Below, piece after piece: positions 26,596 to 35,289 of a DNA stretch of 64,000 nt (position 1 is the stretch's first letter; each line of letters begins with the position of its first letter). Source of the DNA: Polyangiaceae bacterium (lineage in GTDB: Bacteria > Myxococcota_A > Polyangia > Polyangiales > Polyangiaceae); contig JADJRH010000002.1 in assembly GCA_016712345.1 (NCBI GenBank), positions 248,001 through 312,000 on the forward strand, written 5' to 3'. The notes beneath the pieces were generated by a model. That model was not told the DNA's origin. It was given only the letters and a program-made list of their open reading frames with translations, and did no database searches. Position numbers and translations under genes: made by a program.

Positions 26596-27234
26596 CTAAT
26601 TCAACCACTCTTTGGGCGGGCGCTTTTTACCCGTGGGTGTCTTTTCTAGAATGTCGTCGGCCGAAAACGGTTTGTAATCGCTTTTGGAACGAGCGTACGG
26701 GCCGGGGCCGCCCGGCGGTCGTCGAACGCTCTTTTTCCGCCATTTCCACCAATGGGCGATGCCATTTTTGCCAAACAGCTTCCATGCCTCGGCGCCGTCA
26801 AACCCTGGAATGGGTAGGAGGTTAATCGCCATCAGGTAGAGATTTGTCATGAGAAAGGCACTCACCAACTCCATGACAAAGTGCGGAGTTTTGGGAGGCA
26901 ATAAAAACGAGAGTGGCAGTGCGATCAGTAGCAACACCATTTGCCCAAACACGCCACCCCATGAAATCAAGGCGCGCTGAATGGGGGAGGGGCTTCCGTA
27001 CCATTGGCAGTCACCGCCGATGCCGTGCACATTGACACTCACAACTTCGAGTTTGAAAGCCCGAATGATCAGCGCGTGTCCCAGCTCATGAACCAGAATC
27101 AGTATGAGAAAGGCCAACCAGGCCGCGGGCGAAAATCGAAACCCGCCGAAGAAAAACGCTCCGAGCGGTGCACTCCAATGGATGCGAATGGGGGCGCGAC
27201 CAAAACTGCCAATGCGGAAAAAGCCGTTTTCCAT
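26596..27234 (-). CDS. M50-family (site-2-protease-like) membrane metalloprotease
   Basis: 212-residue integral membrane protein. ILVHELGHALIIRAF carries the HExxH zinc motif within a hydrophobic helix, and INLLPIPGFDGAEAW supplies the third ligand motif (N/LxPxxxxDG). Hydrophobic segments flank both, as in minimal S2P/SpoIVFB-type proteases. The C-terminal ~45 residues are basic and soluble. No PDZ domain is seen. ATG 27234 is preferred; the frame is open to 27294, which would overlap the DHH gene. Substrate unknown; anti-sigma or membrane regulator cleavage is the usual role of the family. Confidence 0.88.
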   Translation of the reverse strand: MENGFFRIGSFGRAPIRIHWSAPLGAFFFGGFRFSPAAWLAFLILILVHELGHALIIRAFKLEVVSVNVHGIGGDCQWYGSPSPIQRALISWGGVFGQMVLLLIALPLSFLLPPKTPHFVMELVSAFLMTNLYLMAINLLPIPGFDGAEAWKLFGKNGIAHWWKWRKKSVRRPPGGPGPYARSKSDYKPFSADDILEKTPTGKKRPPKEWLN

Positions 27235-27277
27235 GTTGGTGCTTGTGGCGTAGCACGAATTGGAGGCAGAGGCGCGT

Positions 27278-28204
27278 TCAGTCGCGCGATGCAAAACGAT
27301 GCAGATCCGCCTCGCTCACCCCCAGTTTTATCAGGGCGTCGCGAAGTCGAGAGCGCTGTATGGAGATCACCGTGGGCATGCCGCCCGACAAACCAAACAG
27401 CGTGAGAAAGTTGATTCCGCTGTCAAACCGCGCGGCGAACGTCACATTGTCCCCGTCGATGACCGCCGCTGCGCGCGCTCGTTCTTGGCCCAATAAGAGC
27501 AACAACGTTTTGTCGTATGCGCCTTCGTTTTGCGACGCTTCGACGATCACGAGGTCTTTGCCCACGTGCTCGTAGCCGCGGGCCAGATGCCGCGCGCGTT
27601 CTTCGAGAGGCACAAGTTGCGAGCCTGCCTCATCGATCGGCTGCCACAACGACGCGTCTTTCAATCCTTCGGCGAGGTGCCGAACAATGAAACCGAGCAG
27701 CGCGTGATCGCGGCCTTTGGCGCGGATCGCCCTGTCAAACCTCGCCGCGATGGCGCTCGGTGTTCCGAGGCGAGTATCAATCGCGCGGGCGTCGGCGTCG
27801 CAGCCTTCATACGGTTCAATGCCGCCTCGCATCCATTTTGCGGCGCTCGCAAGCCCGTCAAAATCACCGTGGCAAACAATGGTGTCCACCTTGCCGGTGC
27901 GTTCCACAAGCGCCTTGTCGATCATTTCGGGGCAAGCACCGTGCTCGGCTTTGGTGCGCAGAAAAAAGCGCGGATCGTCGGCGAAACGACCGTGGTGTAC
28001 ACTGTCGTGGTGGTCGACCCAAAGCGACAAACGCGGCCCCAGCCCGTTGATGAACGGCAAGGTCACTTTTTCAAAGCTCTGACCTCCCGCTTCTGAAACA
28101 AATGCGATGTCTAAAACGACCACATTGCCGGCCAATTCACGGGGCTTTGGCAATTTTCGAGGGGTCGCAAAGGCCAATTGAAACGCTGAAGCGGAAGGGG
28201 GCAT
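27278..28204 (-). CDS. DHH-type phosphoesterase-like protein
   Basis: 308-residue protein. VVVLDIAFVSEAG and LWVDHHDSVHHG give a DHH motif like that of RecJ, PpaC and NrnA-type phosphoesterases, and TIVCHGDFDGLASAAKWM gives an HGDxDG motif. GLSGGMPTVISIQ near the C-terminus resembles the DHHA1 glycine motif. The order of the two Asp motifs differs from canonical DHH proteins, where the DxD motif precedes DHH, so this may be a divergent or inactive branch. ATG 28204 fits; upstream frame is open to 28348 but overlaps the divergent gene. Precedes the M50 gene by 43 bases. Confidence 0.6.
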   Translation of the reverse strand: MPPSASAFQLAFATPRKLPKPRELAGNVVVLDIAFVSEAGGQSFEKVTLPFINGLGPRLSLWVDHHDSVHHGRFADDPRFFLRTKAEHGACPEMIDKALVERTGKVDTIVCHGDFDGLASAAKWMRGGIEPYEGCDADARAIDTRLGTPSAIAARFDRAIRAKGRDHALLGFIVRHLAEGLKDASLWQPIDEAGSQLVPLEERARHLARGYEHVGKDLVIVEASQNEGAYDKTLLLLLGQERARAAAVIDGDNVTFAARFDSGINFLTLFGLSGGMPTVISIQRSRLRDALIKLGVSEADLHRFASRD

Positions 28205-28306
28205 AAGGCTGTTTTCCAACGTCCGGTGCACGAATTCGCCGACCGATCGCTCGTCTGAATGAGACGCGCTACCATCACAACTACGTAAGCTGTGGGGCTT
28301 CGACTT

Positions 28307-29419
28307 ATGGGAAAACGTCCGATGTTGCAAAAGTCTCGATGGGCGCACCCCGGCGCGATTCGGTCATTCGGGGTCTTTTTCAGCTTTCTTTTTTGCGGGC
28401 CCGTTGCCGCGCATCTTTCGCTAAGCGCGGGGCCGAGTCTTTCGCTCGGCGCAGATGCGCATGCGGATGATGGCACCGCAAGCGCGTCGACGGTTTCACC
28501 ATGTGTACTCAAGGGCTCCCAGCCTCTCGCCAAAGGCACTCAGATTTTTGATGCGGTCAAAGACGGCCACGCAGTTGCCGAAATGACGGGGGCCGTCATT
28601 CCGCTTCAAATTTCTGAAATTCCCGCCGATCCGTCACAAGGGCGTGCCAAGTTCCAAACCTCCAACGGCTCGCCGAGTGTACGCATTGATGGGTACGCAC
28701 CGGTGACAGCTGCAACCATTTGGACCGTGAAAGACGTGCCCGTTGCGTCGGGACATGTGTGGATCTCCGACGGCCAAAAAGTAAAACTCACCAAAGCTCA
28801 AACGAGCCAACTCACAGCGGAGTTGACAATCGCCGGGTCGCAGAGCCAGGTAGCAAAAGGCACGGCGGCGTGTGAATCGTTCGCGCTCGAAAAAGGCACC
28901 GTGACAACGTTTACAGTGCCCGGAAACGGTCGCGGTTATCAAATGAAGTCAAGTTCGCTTGACCTCTACGACGACGCCAACGGCAGCGTGATCTTCTCGC
29001 TCAATATGCTTGAAGGCACGGGGCAGCTTTTTTGGAGCACCGAGTCCAAAGCGGGATTTGTACACTTGCAAACGCGAGGCGACATCACGGTCGATGCGTG
29101 GGCCAAGTGGAGCGCGCTAAACCCTTTAAAAAAGGGTGAAATGATGGACCAAGCCATTCCCTCTCAAACCCTCATTACAGGTGCATCGCTGTCGCTCGAC
29201 AAGCCGCCGCCGCTCCAAAAAGCTGCCAAAGACATTCCCATTCGACCGCGGCGCGATCTCAAAGAAAAAACCATCGGTGTCATTGAAACGGGCGCCGAGT
29301 TTTACGTGACAGAAACAATCGTTGGGTGGGCCAATATTCTCCCCAAACACCTTGGAATGACGCCTCCCGCCGACACCGGCTTCTGGATCGAGTCGTCCAA
29401 CCTGTCCCCTTCAAATTAA
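28307..29419 (+). CDS. Hypothetical exported protein with SH3-like C-terminus
   Basis: 370-residue protein of unknown function. The N-terminus has a long hydrophobic segment (IRSFGVFFSFLFCGPVAAHLSLSAG) suitable as a signal peptide after a basic start. The final ~80 residues (PIRPRRDLKEKTIGVIETGAEFYVTETIVGWANIL...GFWIESSNL) resemble a bacterial SH3-type fold. ATG 28307 is the first good start; ATG 28322 and GTG 28292 are alternatives. Divergent from the DHH gene with about 100 bases between. Confidence 0.65.
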   Translation: MGKRPMLQKSRWAHPGAIRSFGVFFSFLFCGPVAAHLSLSAGPSLSLGADAHADDGTASASTVSPCVLKGSQPLAKGTQIFDAVKDGHAVAEMTGAVIPLQISEIPADPSQGRAKFQTSNGSPSVRIDGYAPVTAATIWTVKDVPVASGHVWISDGQKVKLTKAQTSQLTAELTIAGSQSQVAKGTAACESFALEKGTVTTFTVPGNGRGYQMKSSSLDLYDDANGSVIFSLNMLEGTGQLFWSTESKAGFVHLQTRGDITVDAWAKWSALNPLKKGEMMDQAIPSQTLITGASLSLDKPPPLQKAAKDIPIRPRRDLKEKTIGVIETGAEFYVTETIVGWANILPKHLGMTPPADTGFWIESSNLSPSN

Positions 29420-29592
29420 TCAGACCCGCGTGTGTCCGACCGAGATCGTCGTTTCACGTTGAGCGACGTGTGCGGAACGCGTCTGGTTTCGCAGAAACTT
29501 TTTTCGTTTCACGTGCGCGCTCCCGGGCTGCGAACAATCATCCACGTTGGTGCTTGATTGTGCGGCCCGCGCGCGCTCAGAATGCGCCCGCC

Positions 29593-32133
29593 GTGACAAC
29601 CCTTCGCACCCTTGTTTCCAGCCTATCCCTCGCGTTGGCCTTTGTGACAACAGCAACGGGGGCGTTTGCTCAAGCCGCGCCAACGGCATCCCCGGTGACG
29701 GTTCAAGGCGGGCCCGGACAAGATACGCTGTGGGTTGAGTACACATCAAAAGCGATATCCACGCGGGCGTGTGCAGGGCCGTGTGGTTCCGGGGGTGAAT
29801 CGCTTGTGATGTCCGATGTGCCGACTGAGGTGCTCGCATCTGCCGGCTCGGCGAAAACAACGGTGATCGCGCTCGAAAACGGCAGGCGTATTCTGAGGCT
29901 TGATGTTGAAGTCCCTGTCAAAGACGCTCCAAGCTCCCTGTGGACAGCGCTCTTCGCGGCTCCGCTTGCAAGCGCAAAACAGTCTCAGGCCACCGTGCTC
30001 TGGAGTGGTTGGCTCGGGAAAAAAGGGGGTCTTGAAGGTGAAGAGGTGATGAACGTTCTTCGAGTGGAGCCGCTCGCAAAAGGCAATCGAGTGGTGCTCG
30101 GGGAGCAACGTGAGAGTTTGACCATCTGCGGTCGTCCGGCGGTTGTGGCCGCCCGCGCAGTAGATCCTCAAACATTGAGTTGGTCAAAAAGTGCCATGGT
30201 AGACAGCCTTTCCGACGACGAAAAAAAGAAAGCGGAAAAGGTTGTCGCGGTGCGTGAAACAGGCACTTTGCCGGCGCCCACAGTTCGGCTGCTGCGTGCC
30301 AATGCCGCTTCAAGCGCGCTTGAAAAACGGATTGACAGTCTCACCGACGGCAGCACTGAACTCGGGTGGACCGAGGCCAAAATAGGCGACGGTCGCGGTG
30401 AGTGGGTTCGAATGGCCGCATCAAACGACGTTGGAATTGTCGGCTTGTCCGTACAAATTCGGCCCACAGCGGTAGAAGTGCCCGACGGTGCCGCACCAAG
30501 CACTCTTTATTTTGCCACCGACACGAAACTCTACCAATTGGATCTACCCGACAGCGCATGGGGAGATCGCGATGCTCGGTATGAAGTGAAACTCCCGGCA
30601 GAATTGAAAACATCGTGTTTGGCAGTGGTTGTCGGCGGTGCACATTCTGCCAAGAATGTAGCCAATCCGCGCGTGACAATCGCGGAGATCACCGCCAGAA
30701 CCGCCCTCGACAGCTTGAGTTTGGAGGCGCTCGCCAATTCACTTGGACAGGGGGGAGACAAGGCGCGCGCTGCGGCAGCCATGCTCGCAAAAGGCGATTC
30801 AAAGGGAATTGCGGCGATCGCGTCGGCTTGGACTAAACTCGACGGAGCCGGTCAATCGTTGGCCATGGAGGTTGTCGACGGCGCGGCGTGCACAGAACAG
30901 GCTCCCTTTTACGCTGAACGGCTCACTCAACTGGCAGACAAAAAGTTGAGTGGACCTTCGGCCGATCCTGTGGCCGCCCACGCGCGTGACAGACTTCGTC
31001 GTTGCGGTCGCGCATCGGCGCCCGCCCTGGGGAAGTTGATCAAAGAAGCCCCAGATGCGGTGCGCATTGTTGCGGCCGAAGAAATGGCCGTGGTTGCGCC
31101 CGCTGAAACCGTGACTGCCATTGTTTCAGTGTTGCCCAAACTCAACGACGCTGTTCGGAGAGAATTGCGCGGGTCGTTGGCAAAGGCCGCCGGGTCGGCA
31201 AAGGCCCGCACAACCGTTACGGAGCACCTTCAAAACGAGCGTTTTTCAACATTCGATGAAGTTGTGAAAATAGACCTATTGCGCGCCGTTGGTCCCGCAT
31301 TGCCTGACATCGAAAACGGCAAACAGGCACTCTTCGGACTGCTGAGCAAACAAGCCTCTTTCCGAGCGCGTTATTTGTTGCTCGCTCCAACAGCCGATTT
31401 GGCATCCAAGGGAGATGCCGAGTCGATTACATTTGTTCGCGAAGCGCTGCTCAAAGATGTGGACAAACACGTTCGAACGCGAGCCGCCGAAGTGTCCGCC
31501 AAAGTGCCTTCGCTCTCGGCCGACTTGGTGACCGCGGCAGCCGATTCAGAGCCTCGGGTCCGCGAAGCGGCGCTCCACGCGCTCGGGCAAAGTGCCAATC
31601 AGGGCAATAAACTCCCCACCACCGCAGAGCCGGTGTTGGCTGCGAGTTTGTCCAAAGACGGCTGGACATTCGTCCGCATCGCCGCCGCAGATGCTCTTTC
31701 GGTTTCGCCGAAGAGTGACAGTGTCGACAAGGCTCTTGCCGATGCGTTACTCGATGTTTCGCCTGAAGTGCGAGGCCGCGCGCTTGACGGTCTTGGTGTA
31801 CACAAAGCGCGAACATACGCGGCGGCGGTTCGCGAAAGGGCTCAAATCCCAGAAGAAACGCTTGATGTCCGCGTGCGGGCGCTTTTGGCACTCGGCGCCA
31901 TGTGTGATCGCGAAAGTGTTGACTACCTCACCAAAATGGCACTCGGCGCCGCGTCGCAGACATCCGAAGTTGAACGCCGGCTCGGTGCTGCGGCGCTCAC
32001 AGCGCTGGGTGAAATTCATCCTTCGGATCTCGCAAAGCGGATTGAGAAACTCACCAGCAAAGAAAGCCCAATTCTCGTCCGTGAAATGGCTAAATCGGCG
32101 CTCAGTGCAACAACCACTTGTGAATCAAAATAG
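29593..32133 (+). CDS. Exported HEAT-repeat protein
   Basis: 846-residue exported protein. GTG 29593 gives a clean signal peptide (TTLRTLVSSLSLALAFVTTATGAFAQA). The middle has a discoidin-like beta region (ELGWTEAKIGDGRGEWVRM...VGIVGLSVQIRP). The C-terminal half consists of HEAT-type helical repeats, e.g. VRTRAAEVSAKVPSLSADLVTAA, PRVREAALHALGQSA, VRIAAADALSV and VRGRALDGLGVHKA. Such repeats make protein-binding solenoids. The open frame back to 29326 overlaps the previous gene and is not used. Acyl-CoA ligase gene follows after 35 bases. Confidence 0.8.
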   Translation: MTTLRTLVSSLSLALAFVTTATGAFAQAAPTASPVTVQGGPGQDTLWVEYTSKAISTRACAGPCGSGGESLVMSDVPTEVLASAGSAKTTVIALENGRRILRLDVEVPVKDAPSSLWTALFAAPLASAKQSQATVLWSGWLGKKGGLEGEEVMNVLRVEPLAKGNRVVLGEQRESLTICGRPAVVAARAVDPQTLSWSKSAMVDSLSDDEKKKAEKVVAVRETGTLPAPTVRLLRANAASSALEKRIDSLTDGSTELGWTEAKIGDGRGEWVRMAASNDVGIVGLSVQIRPTAVEVPDGAAPSTLYFATDTKLYQLDLPDSAWGDRDARYEVKLPAELKTSCLAVVVGGAHSAKNVANPRVTIAEITARTALDSLSLEALANSLGQGGDKARAAAAMLAKGDSKGIAAIASAWTKLDGAGQSLAMEVVDGAACTEQAPFYAERLTQLADKKLSGPSADPVAAHARDRLRRCGRASAPALGKLIKEAPDAVRIVAAEEMAVVAPAETVTAIVSVLPKLNDAVRRELRGSLAKAAGSAKARTTVTEHLQNERFSTFDEVVKIDLLRAVGPALPDIENGKQALFGLLSKQASFRARYLLLAPTADLASKGDAESITFVREALLKDVDKHVRTRAAEVSAKVPSLSADLVTAAADSEPRVREAALHALGQSANQGNKLPTTAEPVLAASLSKDGWTFVRIAAADALSVSPKSDSVDKALADALLDVSPEVRGRALDGLGVHKARTYAAAVRERAQIPEETLDVRVRALLALGAMCDRESVDYLTKMALGAASQTSEVERRLGAAALTALGEIHPSDLAKRIEKLTSKESPILVREMAKSALSATTTCESK

Positions 32134-32168
32134 TCCATTTGACCTCATCTAAATAAGGAGTCTGGATC

Positions 32169-33800
32169 ATGCTTTTAGGCCGCATGATGAATTTCCCGCT
32201 CACGGTTACCCACTTTCTCCGTCGAGCAAAAGACTATTTTCCCGGCTCCGAAATTGTATCGAGGGCAACCGACAAGTCGCTCCACCGGTCTACCTATTCA
32301 GCCTTTTACGGACGCGCGTGTCGCCTGGCCAACGCGCTCAAAAAACTCGGGGTAAAACAGGGTGATCGCGTCGCGACCTTGTGTTGGAATCATCAGCCCC
32401 ATTTAGAAGCGTACTTCGGCGTTCCGGCCATGGGTGCCGTCGTCCACACTCTCAACCTCAGACTCCATCCGTCGGAGATTGGGTACATTGCCAATCACGC
32501 CGAAGACAAAGTCGTTATTGTGGACCGCTCCCTTTTGCCACTCTTTGAGAAGTTTGCCGAAACGGTTCGCTCCATCGAAAAGGTGATCGTTGTTGGTGAC
32601 CCTCACAGTCAAGCTCCCGTTTCAGGGGCTTACTTGGACTATGAAACGCTCCTCGCCGCCGAACCTGACACATTTGATTTCCCCAACCTGGATGAAAATG
32701 CGGCCGCGATGATCTGTTACACGTCGGGCACCACCGGCAATCCAAAAGGGGTTGTATACAGTCACAGGTCCACCGTCTTACATGCCCTTGTTGCATCCCT
32801 TCCCGACGAGTTGGGCGTTCGTCAAGCCGATACGGTATTACCCGTCGTTCCCATGTTTCACGCGGCTGCGTGGGGTCTACCCTACATGGCAGTTGGGGCC
32901 GGCGCGAAAATTGTGTTTCCCGGACCACATCTCGACCCGGCAAGTTTGCTCGACCTAATGGCGGCCGAAAAAGCCACGATTGCGGGCGGTGTACCCACCA
33001 TCTGGATTGGCATTTTGGCGCTGCTCGACAAAGACCCCAAAAAGTGGGATCTGTCCTCCATTCGAGCCATGGTGATCGGCGGTTCCGCGGCGCCGGCCAC
33101 AATGATTGAGGGCTTTCAAACCCGACACGGGCTTGAAGTGCTTCACGCCTGGGGCATGACAGAAACCAACCCGCTCGGCACTGTGGCTCGGGTGAAACAT
33201 CACCTGACAAAACTCTCCGCCGAAGACCAACTTCGCGTTCGGGCAACTCAAGGGTATGCCGCACCGTTTGTTGAGGTCAGGCATACCGACGACAGTGGAA
33301 ACGTTCTACCCTGGAACGGCGAGTCTATGGGTGAGTTGGAAGTGCGAGGCCCGTGGGTAGCCGCCTCGTATTTCGGGGGGGAAGGCTCGGACAAGTTTAC
33401 CGCCGACGGTTGGTTTAAGACCGGCGATGTGGTGACGATCGATAAAGAAGGGTATGTCAAAATTACAGATCGCGCCAAAGACGTGATCAAGTCGGGCGGC
33501 GAGTGGATTAGTTCGGTGGCGCTTGAGAACGCCTTAATGAGCCATCCGGCCGTTCTTGAAGCGGCTGTGTTCGCAGCAAAACATGCCAAGTGGGACGAGC
33601 GCCCCGTGGCTGCGATTGTTCTGAAAGAAGGGCAAACCGCAACCAAAGAAGATCTGACAACCCATATTGAGTCACGGTTTGCGAAATTCTGGCTCCCTGA
33701 AGACTACGTGTTTTTGAATCAGATCCCACGCACATCAACGGGTAAGTTTTTGAAGAGCAAACTCCGCGACGAGCATGGGGAGATCCTCCTCAAGAAGTAA
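32169..33800 (+). CDS. Long/medium-chain fatty-acid-CoA ligase (AMP-binding)
   Basis: 543-residue ANL-superfamily enzyme that adenylates a carboxylic acid and forms its CoA thioester. The P-loop-like motif YTSGTTGNPKGV is near residue 180. GWGMTETNP-type motif (AWGMTETNPLG) follows, then DGWFKTGDV and TDRAKDVIKSGGEWIS, and the C-terminal catalytic Lys region RTSTGKFLK. Sequence style is that of AlkK/FadD-like medium or long-chain ligases. ATG 32169 has AAGGAG eight bases upstream. Its stop overlaps the convergent beta-helix gene by 11 bases. No other beta-oxidation gene is adjacent. Confidence 0.94.
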   Translation: MLLGRMMNFPLTVTHFLRRAKDYFPGSEIVSRATDKSLHRSTYSAFYGRACRLANALKKLGVKQGDRVATLCWNHQPHLEAYFGVPAMGAVVHTLNLRLHPSEIGYIANHAEDKVVIVDRSLLPLFEKFAETVRSIEKVIVVGDPHSQAPVSGAYLDYETLLAAEPDTFDFPNLDENAAAMICYTSGTTGNPKGVVYSHRSTVLHALVASLPDELGVRQADTVLPVVPMFHAAAWGLPYMAVGAGAKIVFPGPHLDPASLLDLMAAEKATIAGGVPTIWIGILALLDKDPKKWDLSSIRAMVIGGSAAPATMIEGFQTRHGLEVLHAWGMTETNPLGTVARVKHHLTKLSAEDQLRVRATQGYAAPFVEVRHTDDSGNVLPWNGESMGELEVRGPWVAASYFGGEGSDKFTADGWFKTGDVVTIDKEGYVKITDRAKDVIKSGGEWISSVALENALMSHPAVLEAAVFAAKHAKWDERPVAAIVLKEGQTATKEDLTTHIESRFAKFWLPEDYVFLNQIPRTSTGKFLKSKLRDEHGEILLKK

Positions 33801-35238
33801 CCGCGTTTTGACGCCTACGCCGCCGACCCACCATCATCAATAATCCCACGATCGCACCGCTCAAAGCGCCCGAAGTTTCGGCTGCACCGCCGTCTACCCT
33901 GCAACCGCAGCCGCCGTCGCCGCCGCTGTTGCCGCCACCGCCGCTGCCGGCGTCGTTGCCGCCGCTTCCACCCGCCGTTCCCGTTCCGTTTCCGCCCGTT
34001 CCGGCGCCGCCGCTTGCGCTCGCACCTGTCCCGCCGCTTCCACCCGTTGCACCGCCAGCGCCTCCCGTCCCAACCATGCCACCGCCGATTTCGTACGCGC
34101 CGATATCGATCACACCCACCGCTGTGCGAGTTTCATGGCCCGTTGGATGCACGTAGTGCTCTTCAGGTGTCAGCGATTGTCCCGCGGCCATTCCGGGATC
34201 TACCCCCGCGTCTTTGCAAGGTGAAGTATCTTTAATTCGCAGGTCAAGAGAAGCCAAATCCACAAACATCGGGTCGCCTGAAGCATCCAAAAAATTCGCC
34301 TCCAAAACGGCGCTCATTTGATTCGTGATCACGTCGTGGCCGGAGAAAATGTTGTTTCGCAAAATGGCAGGTGTTGAAATCGCCCCACCCACGTTTACGA
34401 AAGCACCGGCACCCTTCCCATTATAAAACGTGTTGTTGATGACAAACAGGTCTGTGCCGGGATTTTTGGGATGAATCCCCTCCGCCCCGTACGAAACGAT
34501 GTTTGAGTTTTCTGACATTGGCCCCTGTTGGACATAATTGCCAATGATCAACGACGTTCCCCCGTTGGGAAGGTCAATTTCGTAGCTGCCTGTCCCGTTT
34601 TCTTGGGTAAGCCGGTTGTATAAAATGTGGTTTTCGGCCGCGCGTGACTTGAGCAAATGGCCCACTTTGGCGTCGTGAGAGTAGTTGTAACGGAAAGTGA
34701 GTTTCGCCACATGGTTAATGTACAGGTTGTGTGACTGACCATCCCCATAACCGTTTTCGGCAAACTCTGTCTCTTCAATTAAGATCTCACTGCCGTCATT
34801 GTCACCCGCCAAAATGCCGTCTTCGTTATTGTGAAAGTAGCACTTTCTGACAGTCAGGTTTTTGCCTTCCTGCCGAATGCCGGCCCCATTTTGGTCCGGC
34901 ACCGTGGCGCCGGTAAGTTCAATGTTCTCAATCACGGTGTTGGCTCCGCCAATCACCCAAATGGCTTTCCCCTGCGCATTTTGGCCGGCGGCGTCGATCT
35001 TGGGGCGACCATTCACCCCTACAATGGTCAAGTTGTCCGTCGCCCAATAACAAACGTCGCCGGCGTAGTTGCCTGTTGCATCCACCTCAATGGTGTCACC
35101 GGCTGCGGCGGCGGCGATCGCATCACAAGGCGTTGAATACGCCTTTCCCGGCCCCACCTGCAATGTGGCCGAATAAGCGGTTTGACTCGACACAAGAAGA
35201 ATGAAGCCTGTTGCCGCGGCGACATGAGCGTTGCGCAT
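33790..35238 (-). CDS. Secreted right-handed beta-helix protein with MYXO-CTERM sorting signal
   Basis: 482-residue exported protein. The signal peptide ends near AYSA-T (residue 24). Repeated NxxxxN-type turns (NLTIVGVNG, NTVIENIELTGA, NLTVRKCYFHNNEDGI, FVINNTFYNGKG, AILRNNIFSGHD) indicate a parallel beta-helix like pectate-lyase or polysaccharide-binding folds; catalytic residues cannot be assigned. A Gly/Ser/Thr/Ala linker of ~60 residues leads to GCGCRVDGG, a membrane segment (ALSGAIVGLLMMVG) and RRRRRQ, a classical MYXO-CTERM signal. The protein should end up anchored on the cell surface. Convergent overlap of 11 bases with the ligase gene. Confidence 0.88.
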   Translation of the reverse strand: MRNAHVAAATGFILLVSSQTAYSATLQVGPGKAYSTPCDAIAAAAAGDTIEVDATGNYAGDVCYWATDNLTIVGVNGRPKIDAAGQNAQGKAIWVIGGANTVIENIELTGATVPDQNGAGIRQEGKNLTVRKCYFHNNEDGILAGDNDGSEILIEETEFAENGYGDGQSHNLYINHVAKLTFRYNYSHDAKVGHLLKSRAAENHILYNRLTQENGTGSYEIDLPNGGTSLIIGNYVQQGPMSENSNIVSYGAEGIHPKNPGTDLFVINNTFYNGKGAGAFVNVGGAISTPAILRNNIFSGHDVITNQMSAVLEANFLDASGDPMFVDLASLDLRIKDTSPCKDAGVDPGMAAGQSLTPEEHYVHPTGHETRTAVGVIDIGAYEIGGGMVGTGGAGGATGGSGGTGASASGGAGTGGNGTGTAGGSGGNDAGSGGGGNSGGDGGCGCRVDGGAAETSGALSGAIVGLLMMVGRRRRRQNAVTS

Positions 35239-35289
35239 GTGCTGAGATTAACAGTTTGAAGATCGGCAGTGCGAAAAACGGCCTTGCCG